Origin: Anaerolineales bacterium
GTDB taxonomy: Bacteria; Chloroflexota; Anaerolineae; Anaerolineales; E44-bin32
Reading direction: 5' to 3'
Assembly: GCA_011772595.1 (NCBI GenBank)
Contig: WVZH01000565.1
Span: 11,076 to 28,784 of the forward strand
Length of the DNA: 17,709 nucleotides
Position numbers and translations under genes: made by a program
Shown: one piece after another, positions 1-7,155 of the stretch
Layout of the letters: the number at the start of each line of letters is the position of its first letter
Numbering within the stretch: position 1 is the stretch's first letter
Notes under the pieces: model-generated
Database searches by the model: none
What the model saw: the letters and a program-made list of their open reading frames with translations, nothing else
Told to the model about the DNA's origin: nothing

Positions 1-879
1 CGGCGAGGCGTCGGGATGGTGTTTATAGTCCTTTATGAGCATCGGTTTTCGGTCTTCGACAAGCTTCCAGGTCAGACCCTTACCGCGGGGAAGCGCAGTG
101 CTGCGCAGTATCTCCGGAAGCCCAAAGATGTGCGGAAACGTAATGCTATTTTCGCTGGGTTCTATGAGACCGATCGCCCCAGCATCGGCGCCGGTGACCT
201 CGGCTGCCACTCCGAGAACGGTCTCTAATACCGTAGGTAGATCGAGCGCGCTTGCGATCGCTTCCGCCACTTTGTTGCGTAGGCGTTCACGCCTCAACGC
301 AGCTTGCATCTCCCTGCGGACACGCACGTGGCCCAACGCAATCGCGATGTGGTCGGCGAGGGCTGAGACCATAGGGATGTCCGCCTCCGTCAGCCACGGA
401 GCGCTGACGTTGATTGTTCCCAGGGGGTTATCAGATAGTATGAGGGGTGCGATGATAATAGGATGTTGTCCGAGCAGGTGTATAATTCGTGGGAGCAGCC
501 CTCGCAGGGTTTTTGGAGCCAATTGGCGGACCACGGAAGCGCGATCTCGAGTATAGGTCGCCTCCCCTGTCGAAAGTGCCTGACGGTAGGCATCAACCTG
601 TTTTGGGTCGAAGCGATATCCTCGGACCTCCATTCCGCTTAAGCGTCGGAGTGTCCGTGTCAACTCGCCACTGATCGCTTGCGATTTAACTTCCAGGTAA
701 CCATCATCTGCGATGAGTGCGACGGATCCGCGCAGCCTGAGACGGCGTAGTTCTTCGGTGACGGCTTGAAAGACATCGGCTTCGCTGGATACCGCTTTGC
801 GCGCGACGCCTGCCGCAGCGCGCAGCGCCGAAGCCCAGATCGGATTTCCTTCTTGGCGAGGTTGGTCGTCGGAAGACAT
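1..879 (-). CDS. Tandem GAF-domain sensory protein, C-terminus cut off by window edge
   Basis: The minus strand is open from an ATG at 877-879 to the left edge, giving 293 residues with no stop. I read a first GAF-like region at about residues 25-175 (FQAVTEELRRLRLRGSVALI near its start; IIIAPLILSDNPLGTINVSA and a DIPMVSALADHIAIAL helix near its end). A linker helix follows (about 180-195), then the start of a second GAF domain (AIASALDLPTVLETVLGVAA, then TGADAGAIGLI and GKGLTWKLVEDRKPMLIKDY). GAF domains bind small ligands or mediate dimerisation, usually in front of a kinase, cyclase or phosphatase output. That output would lie beyond position 1, so the final function is unknown. The protein has no signal peptide and should be cytosolic. 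The ribosome binding site is weak (GAGGGGCGG about 12 bases upstream). The gene is divergent from the LuxR regulator, so the two may share a control region. The GAF call is solid; the output type is open. Confidence 0.8.
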   Translation of the reverse strand, partial: MSSDDQPRQEGNPIWASALRAAAGVARKAVSSEADVFQAVTEELRRLRLRGSVALIADDGYLEVKSQAISGELTRTLRRLSGMEVRGYRFDPKQVDAYRQALSTGEATYTRDRASVVRQLAPKTLRGLLPRIIHLLGQHPIIIAPLILSDNPLGTINVSAPWLTEADIPMVSALADHIAIALGHVRVRREMQAALRRERLRNKVAEAIASALDLPTVLETVLGVAAEVTGADAGAIGLIEPSENSITFPHIFGLPEILRSTALPRGKGLTWKLVEDRKPMLIKDYKHHPDASP

Positions 880-1179
880 GCTCAACGTTTCCGCCCCTCG
901 CGTGGTAGTGTATCACGGATCGAACTTTGGCACATTTCCTCGACACCCTCTTTGGGAAAAGGGACTGGGTGTTTCCCTTTCCTGACGATCGCAGCAATGC
1001 TTTATGAAGGTTCATGAGATCCACGAGGGGGAAACAGCCGATTTTGTCAGCACCTTCGAACCTTTCTTCAAGGTCCCAAGTAGTCCCCATAGGGTTTGCA
1101 AGCATCGCATCTCCTGGTGATTGTGAGATAAAATCGGAAGGATCGCGACCGCTCGTGTAACTTCGGGAGAAGGGTCGGT
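880..1179. other. Divergent intergenic region with a hairpin
   Basis: These 300 bases separate the GAF gene (minus) from the LuxR-type gene (plus) and must hold both promoters. I find no convincing -35/-10 pair for either gene. TAAAAT at 1129-1134 is a possible -10 for the rightward gene, but it has no -35 at proper spacing. A perfect 7-bp inverted repeat, AAAGGGA (958-964) and TCCCTTT (974-980), overlaps an alternative pair, GGGAAA (954-959) and TTTCCC (972-977). No credible small gene is visible. Confidence 0.4.
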
Positions 1180-3951
1180 ATGGCACAGGATCCAAAGGAG
1201 AGGGTCCGAGATAAATCATCGGAGGTATTACCTCTTCTAAAGACCAAGCTTTTCATTCCCCCTCCGCGGGCGAATATGGTCCCCCGTCTGAGACTGGTTC
1301 ACCTGCTGGAAGAAGGAATCGCCACCAAACATCAGTTGATTGTCATCTCTGCGCCGGCTGGATTTGGAAAAACCACGCTCTTGTGCGCTTGGGTGCATCA
1401 AACAGATGTGCCTGTTGCCTGGATTTCACTTGATGAGGGCGATAACGACCTCACACGCTTTCTGGCGTACTTCGTAGCTGCAATCCAAACCCTTCACGCG
1501 GACATTGGAGAGACCGCCTTGGAGATGCAACAGTCTCCGCAACCACCTCCGATGGAAACGGTCCTCACAGCACTGATCAACGACCTCATTGAGATTCAAC
1601 AACCTTTCGCGCTGATTCTTGACGATTACCACGTTATTGATTCGCAAGCTGTTCACCAAGCGTTAGCTTTTCTCATTGACAACATCCCTGCTCAAATGTG
1701 TCTCATCCTCTCCACACGGATTGATCCGCCCTTCCCGATCGCCCGCTTGCGGAGTCGCATCCTGCTCACAGAGTTGACGGAGGCCCACTTACGTTTCACA
1801 TTCGCTGAAGCGAAGACGTATCTGAACCATGTAGTGCAATTAAATCTACTTCCGGAAGACGTGGCTGCTTTGGAGGAGCGGACGGAAGGTTGGATCGCAG
1901 GTCTGCAAATGGCAGCACTATCGCTACAGGGGCGACAAGACGTTTCGAGCATCATACGTTCAATGTCGGGAACACACCGTTACATTCTCGATTACTTGAT
2001 GGAAGAGGTCTTGGATAAGCAATCGCCGGAGAGGCAAGATTTCATCCTTAAAACCTCGATCCTGGATCGTTTGACGGCCTCCCTTTGCGACGCCGTGCTG
2101 GATGTGGAAGGGAAAGGAGCGCAGAGCCATCTAAACAGCCAGGAAACCCTCGAATTTATGGATCGGTCCAATTTGTTTATCGTGCCTTTGGATGAGGAAC
2201 GACGTTGGTATCGTTATCATCGCCTTTTTGCCGATCTGTTACGGGATCGCTTGGAGCGCACGCGGAGCGAGCTCGTCCCCATCCTACACCGGCGCGCCAG
2301 CGACTGGTATGAGGAGCAAGGGTTGATCGCAGAGACATTCGGGCATGCAATGGCTTACGGTGACTACGAGCGTGCAGCGGACTTGGTGGCGAGGAACGCG
2401 CTAGCGATGGTCTATCGTGGAAAGCTGACCACCCTGGCGCGGTGGTTGGAGGAACTGCCGGAGGAGACCAAGCGATCCCTGCCTTGGCTGAGTATCGCCC
2501 AGGCATGGGCGTTGACGTTTGCAGGACGACTCGAACCCGTTGCGGCGTTGTTGCTGGATGCGGAAGAAGCTCTGGAGACGATGAACGATTCAATCGAGGT
2601 CCAGCGTCTGTCGGGCATCGTGGATGCGCTGCGGGCCTACCTCGTTGCGCTGCGCGGAGACATGGCCTTGGCTATCGAATTTGCGCGTGAGGCACTCAAG
2701 CTCCTTCCGGATGATGATTTGGTGCTGCGAGGATTTTCGGCGATGCTGCTTGCATCGATCCTTCGTTGGAATGGCGATCTTGGTGCGGCTGCTGAGGCTT
2801 ATGCTGAGGCTATCGCGATCAATCGCAAGGCGGGGGATAAAAATGTTCTCGTCGAATCACTCTGTGACCTGGCAACGCTTCAAGCCTTACAGGGACAGCT
2901 TCGCTTGTCGATCGAAACTTGCCGCCAGGCCCTGACGCTCGCGGAGGAGCATTTTGAGCTGTCTGGTCGCCAGCTGCCGGCGCACGGTCTCGCTTGTATA
3001 CGCATGGGCGCTGTTCTGCGAGAATGGAACGATCTGCAAGCTGCAAGGGAATTTGCACTCCAAGGGTTGAAGTTGTGCGAACGATGGGGCCAGGCGGACT
3101 ATTTGATACGGGCCCGTATTGAGTTGGTGAAATTGCATCTGGCGTGTGGAGATTTGGTGGCAGCCGAATCCGCTCTCAATGAAGCAATGCGGGTGGCAAG
3201 GGACTTGTCCCCTTGGTATGTGGCTCGCGTACTGGCCTGTGAGGCGGAGCTCAATCTTGCACGGGGTAGGGTTGAGGAAGCCACCCGTTGGGCTGACGAC
3301 GTGCAGGAGTCCTTAGAAGGGGACCTTGAAGCCCAAAATATCGATACCTATCTCACTTTGGCGAGAATTCGGGTGCTGGAGGGAAGCTCCACTCTGGAAG
3401 GTGACAAGGAGGTTGCTCACCTCGATAGCACCTTGGGATTGTTGGCATCGATGCAAGGTTTCTTGGAGGGGATGGGTGCGATTGGGAATCTCGTGAATAT
3501 TCTGATCCTACAAGCCCTGACTTTGGAAGCTAAAGGAGAGGGGGAGCAAGCGCTTGCTATCATGGCGCGCGCGCTCGCAATCGCAGAACCCGAAGGCTTC
3601 AACCGCGTCTTCATCAAGTATGGCGAGCCCATGACGACGCTGCTCTGTAAAGCGACCGCACAAGGTATTGCCGTGGAATATGTCAGTCAACTGCTGAGAG
3701 CTATTGAGCAAGAGGCGCGGACCCCTCACCCGATACCCGGCAAGGTTCCAGAAATGGTCGAATCACTCAGTGCACGCGAGTTGGAGGTGTTGCGCCTGCT
3801 GGCGACCCATCTTTCGAGCACGGAAATTGCTGACGAGCTGTGCGTTGCAGTGAGTACGGTTCGGACGCACATCAAGAACATCTATGGAAAGCTGAAGGTG
3901 CACAGCCGAAACGATGCCGTCCGAAGGGCGCAGGAATTCGGTATCCTATAG
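1180..3951 (+). CDS. MalT-like LuxR-family transcriptional regulator (STAND ATPase)
   Basis: This is a 923-residue cytosolic, ATP-dependent transcription activator of MalT architecture. An N-terminal NTPase domain carries Walker A AGFGKTT (60-66), Walker B LILDDY (145-150) and a sensor-like LILSTR (175-180). The winged-helix part typical of STAND proteins covers roughly 280-400. A long alpha-helical TPR-like sensor region runs from about 400 to 840. The C-terminal LuxR helix-turn-helix occupies 863-923 (LSARELEVLRLLA, then the STEIADELCVAVSTVRTHIK recognition part). In the family, effector binding to the TPR region lets ATP drive oligomerisation and promoter activation; the inducer here is unknown. 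The ATG at 1180 is supported by GGGAGAAGGG at 1165-1174. The divergent GAF gene and the small gene downstream are candidate targets, which is inference only. Length and all key motifs are normal, so it appears functional. Confidence 0.93.
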   Translation: MAQDPKERVRDKSSEVLPLLKTKLFIPPPRANMVPRLRLVHLLEEGIATKHQLIVISAPAGFGKTTLLCAWVHQTDVPVAWISLDEGDNDLTRFLAYFVAAIQTLHADIGETALEMQQSPQPPPMETVLTALINDLIEIQQPFALILDDYHVIDSQAVHQALAFLIDNIPAQMCLILSTRIDPPFPIARLRSRILLTELTEAHLRFTFAEAKTYLNHVVQLNLLPEDVAALEERTEGWIAGLQMAALSLQGRQDVSSIIRSMSGTHRYILDYLMEEVLDKQSPERQDFILKTSILDRLTASLCDAVLDVEGKGAQSHLNSQETLEFMDRSNLFIVPLDEERRWYRYHRLFADLLRDRLERTRSELVPILHRRASDWYEEQGLIAETFGHAMAYGDYERAADLVARNALAMVYRGKLTTLARWLEELPEETKRSLPWLSIAQAWALTFAGRLEPVAALLLDAEEALETMNDSIEVQRLSGIVDALRAYLVALRGDMALAIEFAREALKLLPDDDLVLRGFSAMLLASILRWNGDLGAAAEAYAEAIAINRKAGDKNVLVESLCDLATLQALQGQLRLSIETCRQALTLAEEHFELSGRQLPAHGLACIRMGAVLREWNDLQAAREFALQGLKLCERWGQADYLIRARIELVKLHLACGDLVAAESALNEAMRVARDLSPWYVARVLACEAELNLARGRVEEATRWADDVQESLEGDLEAQNIDTYLTLARIRVLEGSSTLEGDKEVAHLDSTLGLLASMQGFLEGMGAIGNLVNILILQALTLEAKGEGEQALAIMARALAIAEPEGFNRVFIKYGEPMTTLLCKATAQGIAVEYVSQLLRAIEQEARTPHPIPGKVPEMVESLSARELEVLRLLATHLSSTEIADELCVAVSTVRTHIKNIYGKLKVHSRNDAVRRAQEFGIL

Positions 3952-4060
3952 CACCATCAGACCAAGCTTCTTTCCGTTCCTAGTATCCTCCCCGGATCTA
4001 TCATAGCCACAACTGAATCTCCGTGGTCAAATCCCCTACCAGAACCACCCAACATGGGGG

Positions 4061-4088
4061 ATGACGAACCACTTAAGACCCCTATATT
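4061..4088 (+). promoter_or_regulatory. Possible sigma-70-type promoter of the small gene
   Basis: ATGACG (4061-4066, four of six matches to TTGACA) is followed after 16 bases by TATATT (4083-4088, five of six matches to TATAAT). It lies about 60 bases before the small gene at 4149. TATAAG at 4090-4095 is an alternative -10. Sequence match only. Confidence 0.3.
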
Positions 4089-4148
4089 CTATAAGCGAAA
4101 CTGGACATCGTCGTAGCGACCGAGAGAGTGGCTTGATCGGAGGAAACA

Positions 4149-4376
4149 ATGATTTTGATGAGTGATCTCATGGCCGCTGAAGAACGGCGGAAGGATCAAC
4201 TACGGGAATTGGAAATTGAGCGCCTTGTTGGAAAGAATCCCTCCCCTCTCCAGTTGAAACTTCGACAACTGCTACTTCGGTTTGGTGAAGCGCTACAGAC
4301 GAGGTTTATGAGAGCGAAGAGCAAGTCGACGGCTGAGAAGACCGGCACCGGGCAGTTGTTGCCTGGGCATAGATAA
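4149..4376 (+). CDS. Small charged hypothetical protein (75 aa)
   Basis: I do not recognise this protein. It is 75 residues long, rich in Arg, Lys and Glu, and begins MILMSDLMAAEERRKDQL. Residues 8-25 look like a charged amphipathic helix, and a second helix runs at about 33-55 (PLQLKLRQLLLRFGEAL). The tail is basic and probably disordered (about 56-75). There is no signal peptide, membrane segment or cysteine. Coding is supported by an excellent ribosome binding site, GGAGGA at 4139-4144, four bases before the ATG, and by a possible promoter upstream. An internal ATG at 4161 is a weaker alternative start. It lies 197 bases after the LuxR-type gene on the same strand and could be its regulatory target, but nothing in the sequence proves that. 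A cytosolic adaptor or regulator role would be guesswork. Confidence 0.6.
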   Translation: MILMSDLMAAEERRKDQLRELEIERLVGKNPSPLQLKLRQLLLRFGEALQTRFMRAKSKSTAEKTGTGQLLPGHR

Positions 4377-4702
4377 CGCTTGTGGACCATGCTGTGTTGA
4401 GGTCTAGGAAATTGAATGCAGGGAGAGAAGCCTGCTGCAAGATCAAGAGAGTTTTCCATTAAGAACCCTGCAGGTTCTGAACCTGGCCCAGGACCTGACG
4501 GAGTGTGATGTGATCGTTTGGTAAACAAAAGCTGGTACAAGTCTCTTCCTTCCAATCCTACGCACAGGGGGAATGCAAATCCACACAACTTGGGTGTGGC
4601 TGCAATCAAATGTGGCCACACCTTCTTCTTGATGCGAGCTCCTTTACATCCGTCTTCGCTGCGGTTAGACTCTAAAGATATTTCCCACAATCGAGGAACG
4701 AG
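4377..4702 (+). other. Non-coding leader in front of the prenyltransferase gene
   Basis: These 326 bases hold no gene I can support; the ORFs that cross them lack ribosome binding sites and family resemblance. They contain several inverted repeats: GCAGG/CCTGC at 4418-4435, CAGGTT/AACCTG around 4470-4484, and the competing hairpins described separately at 4581-4630. GAGGA just before 4703 is the ribosome binding site of the next gene. I see no tRNA cloverleaf and no riboswitch class that I can name. Confidence 0.4.
4581..4630 (+). promoter_or_regulatory. Competing hairpins, possible attenuator
   Basis: Hairpin A pairs CCACAC (4581-4586) with GTGTGG (4594-4599) across a 7-base loop. Hairpin B pairs GGTGTGGC (4593-4600) with GCCACACC (4615-4622) across a 14-base loop and is followed directly by TTCTTCTT (4623-4630). 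They share 4594-4599, so only one can form at a time. Hairpin B with its pyrimidine tail resembles a weak intrinsic terminator located about 70 bases before the prenyltransferase start. Pairing is exact; the regulatory role is inference. Confidence 0.35.
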
Positions 4703-5704
4703 ATGTCTCTATTAGCAAATTGGAAAGAAGTTATCGATACAGCCAACCTTTCTCCCGACAAGGAGATGGACGTGGTCAGCAAGTGGCTGATCATCACACG
4801 CGCTGCCGTATTCTCCATGACAGCCACCTCAGGTCTGATTGGAGGCCTGCTGGCTGCGGCGATTGCAGACAATCCCAATTGGTTTCATTTCGCACTGGCC
4901 GTATTCGGATTGGTGATTGCCCACGCTTCCAACAACATGATCAACGATTTCTTTGATCTCGAAGGCGGCGTCGACACCGATGAATACGCGCGCGCAATGT
5001 ACGCGCCCCATCCGGTATTAAGTGGGATGCTTTCCAAACGCGGGCTGCAAACAGCCATTCTCGTGGTCAATCTGATCGACGCGCTCATCCTGACCTACTT
5101 CGTCGTAACCGTAGGATATCCGGTCTTGATTTTCGCTCTTCTGGGCTTGTTCATCAGTGTGTTCTACGTGGCGCCGCCGATCCGGTTGAAGCACATTGGG
5201 CTGGGTGAGCCGGGGGTGTTCATCGTCTGGGGACCGTTGATGATTGGGGGGACGTATTACGTAACTGCCGGTGTTCTGCCCCCACCAGGCGTTTGGCTGG
5301 CCAGCATACCCTATGCACTCGTGGTGACGACCGTACTGATCGGCAAGCACATCGATAAAATCGAAGCCGACCGTGAAAAAGGTATTCGAACGTTGCCGGT
5401 GCTGATCGGGGAGCGATCGGCCCTGTGGTTGAATATGGCGTTGATGGTGGCGTATTACCTGGTTGTCTTGGCACTCGTTCTTTCGGGAACGTTAGCCATT
5501 TGGGTGCTTTTGGTTTTTCTGGCAGTTCCGAGATTGGTTCGCGTGCTCAGAATCTACCTGGAACCCAGACCAAGCGAGCCCCCGCCAGATTATCCCGTCT
5601 GGCCCCTATGGTACGTCTCGGCAGCATTTTTCCACAACAAGCTAGCCGGTGGAATGTTCGTGTTGGGTTTGATTTTGAACCTGATCTTCCAAATTAGCTT
5701 GTAG
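4703..5704 (+). CDS. UbiA-family prenyltransferase (MenA-like)
   Basis: This 333-residue integral membrane protein has about eight or nine hydrophobic segments (roughly 30-52, 60-76, 117-137, 139-157, 170-190, 200-214, 243-262, 265-280 and 303-330). The first Asp-rich motif of the UbiA superfamily is at 78-93 (NMINDFFDLEGGVDTDE), with N81, D82 and D85. The second is around 218-229 (DKIEADREKGIRTLPV), with D218, D223 and R229. The family moves a polyprenyl chain from its diphosphate onto an aromatic or other acceptor, using Mg2+ held by these motifs. The GxRTLPV tail of motif two resembles 1,4-dihydroxy-2-naphthoate prenyltransferases, so menaquinone synthesis is possible. No other quinone gene is nearby and the acceptor cannot be fixed. 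The ATG at 4703 has GAGGA a few bases upstream. The last 50 residues keep a conserved-looking PVWPLWYVSAAFFHNK segment. Confidence 0.87.
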   Translation: MSLLANWKEVIDTANLSPDKEMDVVSKWLIITRAAVFSMTATSGLIGGLLAAAIADNPNWFHFALAVFGLVIAHASNNMINDFFDLEGGVDTDEYARAMYAPHPVLSGMLSKRGLQTAILVVNLIDALILTYFVVTVGYPVLIFALLGLFISVFYVAPPIRLKHIGLGEPGVFIVWGPLMIGGTYYVTAGVLPPPGVWLASIPYALVVTTVLIGKHIDKIEADREKGIRTLPVLIGERSALWLNMALMVAYYLVVLALVLSGTLAIWVLLVFLAVPRLVRVLRIYLEPRPSEPPPDYPVWPLWYVSAAFFHNKLAGGMFVLGLILNLIFQISL

Positions 5705-5736
5705 CACTTCCTTTCTGCCTGTGCTCACATAACGCA

Positions 5737-5774
5737 GTGGCGCCCCGACAGGGCGCCACGATTGTTTCAGTTTT
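5737..5774 (+). terminator. Intrinsic terminator after the prenyltransferase gene
   Basis: A perfect 9-bp GC-rich stem, GTGGCGCCC (5737-5745) and GGGCGCCAC (5751-5759), encloses the loop CGACA. It is followed by the T-rich stretch ATTGTTTCAGTTTT. It sits 33 bases after the stop codon and between convergent genes, so it could stop transcription from the left. Its sequence also resembles the short palindromic repeats that follow, so it may be one of that family. Confidence 0.65.
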
Positions 5775-5779
5775 AATCG

Positions 5780-5807
5780 GTAGGGGCGCAATTCATTGCG
5801 CTCCTAC
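5780..5807. repeat. REP-like palindromic repeat
   Basis: GTAGGGGCGCAAT (5780-5792) and ATTGCGCTCCTAC (5795-5807) form a 13-bp inverted repeat with one G-T pair and a two-base spacer. Near-perfect palindromes with a GTAGGGGCGC core are familiar from memory as dispersed intergenic repeats in several bacterial groups, including Chloroflexota. Copies elsewhere in this genome cannot be seen from the window. Confidence 0.6.
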
Positions 5808-5873
5808 GAGTGACATTGCGGACTAACCAGGGCGCTACAATTGCGCGCAGGAGGAACGTAGGACAGCATGCGT

Positions 5874-5914
5874 GACCGTTTCTCGTACGGTCGGGCGTGG
5901 GAGGCCGACCTCCT
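5874..5914. repeat. Two further short inverted repeats in the convergent intergenic region
   Basis: GACCGT (5874-5879) pairs with ACGGTC (5887-5892) across seven bases. GGAGG (5900-5904) pairs with CCTCC (5909-5913) across four bases, extendable by one G-T pair. Together with the elements at 5737-5759 and 5780-5807 they fill most of the space between the two convergent genes. They could act as a bidirectional terminator or be remnants of mobile palindromic repeats. Confidence 0.45.
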
Positions 5915-5954
5915 GATTAGGATATGAGCAGCCTCCAAAGGTTGCATACGAGGG

Positions 5955-6941
5955 TCACTTCTGGCTGAGAAGTAGCTTGACGTACTGCGCTCGCTCGAAA
6001 GCAAACGGATCGTCGATCTCTCTCTGGCTCATCTTCCCGCGGAAGTCCTCCAGACGGTCGTAACCGTGTTCCGTCATCCAGCCTTCGAGTTCGCGCAGCA
6101 TGGTGGAGATGTAGGGGATCCCGTTCTGCAACAACGCCGAGGCCGTTTGCACCACGGTGGCGCCGGCGAGAATTGCTTTTGCAACGTCGAGCCCTGAGTG
6201 TACGCCGGTGTTGAGCGCCAGGTCTGCCTTGATTCTTCCATAAAGCAGCGCGACCCAGCGCAGAGGGATTTTGATCTCTTGCGGGCTGCTATAGACCATC
6301 TCATTGAGCAAAGTTTCACTCTGCGGATCGATGTCTGGTTGTAGGAAGCGGTTGAAGAGCACGAGCGCGTTCACGCCGCGTTTGTCAAGCTCCGCGGCCA
6401 CATTGACGGTCGAAGTGTAGAAAGGGCTGAGTTTTACAGCAACAGGAATCTTGACTTCACTGAGCACGGCACCGACGATGTCGTAGAGCGACTTTTCGAC
6501 ATCTGCGGCGGATTTGGCCGAGTCGGTCACGACGGCATACACGTTGAGCTCGAGGCCGTTGACTCCGGTGTTCTCTAATTGCTTGGCGTATTTGGTCCAT
6601 GCCCCGGGGCTGATCGCATTCAGGCTGGCAATCAGGGGCATCTTCACTTCGGCGCGGGTCTTCTCGATCCACATGAGATGTTCGTCAGCGTCGCCGTGTT
6701 TCAACTCGGGGAAGTAAGAGAGCGCCTCGGGGAAAATGTCGGCGCCCACAGCCATGTCCTCTTCCATGCGCATGGCGTCGAAGAGGATCTGCTCTTCGAA
6801 GAGTGAGCGTATCACAAGAGCGCCTGCACCGGCCCCCTCCGCTGCCTTGATCCGGTCGATATAGCTGGAGATTGTGCTTGCTGCGACCAGGATCGGTGTC
6901 TCGAGTTCTATTCCCATGAAAGTTGTCTTTAAGTCGGCCAT
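5955..6941 (-). CDS. Dihydroorotate dehydrogenase-like FMN protein without the usual catalytic motif
   Basis: This 328-residue protein has a dihydroorotate dehydrogenase-type TIM barrel that should bind FMN. Visible family marks are an N-terminal MGIELETPILVAAST (9-23), ELN at 131-133, PVAVKLSPF (166-174) with K170, and the phosphate-binding end of the barrel (NTGVHSGLDVAKAILAGATV, about 244-263, then QTASALLQNG). True enzymes have a Ser-Cys-Pro-Asn-type stretch with the catalytic base after the ELN strand; here it reads ELNVYAVVTD, with no Cys or Ser base. It is therefore probably not a pyrimidine-synthesis enzyme. The start at 6941 has GGGAGG four bases upstream; an in-frame extension to 7115 exists but would overlap the nifJ promoter and looks non-coding. 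It is divergent from nifJ. From memory, this 'dihydroorotate dehydrogenase-like' family often sits next to nifJ in other bacteria, suggesting a redox role linked to pyruvate oxidation. The electron partner is unknown. Confidence 0.85.
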   Translation of the reverse strand: MADLKTTFMGIELETPILVAASTISSYIDRIKAAEGAGAGALVIRSLFEEQILFDAMRMEEDMAVGADIFPEALSYFPELKHGDADEHLMWIEKTRAEVKMPLIASLNAISPGAWTKYAKQLENTGVNGLELNVYAVVTDSAKSAADVEKSLYDIVGAVLSEVKIPVAVKLSPFYTSTVNVAAELDKRGVNALVLFNRFLQPDIDPQSETLLNEMVYSSPQEIKIPLRWVALLYGRIKADLALNTGVHSGLDVAKAILAGATVVQTASALLQNGIPYISTMLRELEGWMTEHGYDRLEDFRGKMSQREIDDPFAFERAQYVKLLLSQK

Positions 6942-7024
6942 TGTGCCTCCCTCTGAGTTCACGGCAATTGATTTAAGGATAACAAATATCGTGCGGATGG
7001 GAATAGTGATAGGTGTCCTCCACT

Positions 7025-7054
7025 TTGTAATGCCCTTCAACACTGTTCTATAAT
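7025..7054 (+). promoter_or_regulatory. Sigma-70-type promoter of nifJ
   Basis: TTGTAA (7025-7030, four of six matches) and a perfect TATAAT (7049-7054) are separated by 18 bases. They predict a transcript starting near 7061 with a leader of about 95 bases before the nifJ ATG. This lies inside the 214-base divergent region shared with the flavoprotein gene. Confidence 0.6.
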
Positions 7055-7155
7055 GGCAAAGGCGACTACTTTTTAATTGGTTTGTGCCGATAGTCATCGC
7101 GCGCATGTGCGTCAATCAAAACGAACTGGTATTGTTTCGGTGAAAGGAGTTATCG

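Noticed and set aside
35..556. A 173-codon plus-strand ORF at the left edge
   Set aside because: It is antisense to the GAF gene, which has clear domain sequence; the plus-strand translation is Arg/Ser/Ala-rich with no recognisable motif.
704..1219. A 171-codon minus-strand ORF crossing the divergent region
   Set aside because: It overlaps the GAF gene in another frame and the LuxR start, has no family resemblance and a low-complexity Arg/Ser-rich translation typical of a shadow frame.
4460..4490. GGTTCTGAACC resembling a tRNA T-arm
   Set aside because: No matching acceptor, D or anticodon stems surround it; it is a simple 6-bp inverted repeat.
4518..4715. A 65-codon plus-strand ORF before the prenyltransferase
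   Set aside because: It has no ribosome binding site, overlaps the real start, and contains the hairpin region.
6942..7115. N-terminal extension of the flavoprotein by 58 residues
   Set aside because: It lacks family resemblance, would cover the nifJ promoter, and the internal ATG at 6941 has a proper GGGAGG site and a natural MADLKTT start.
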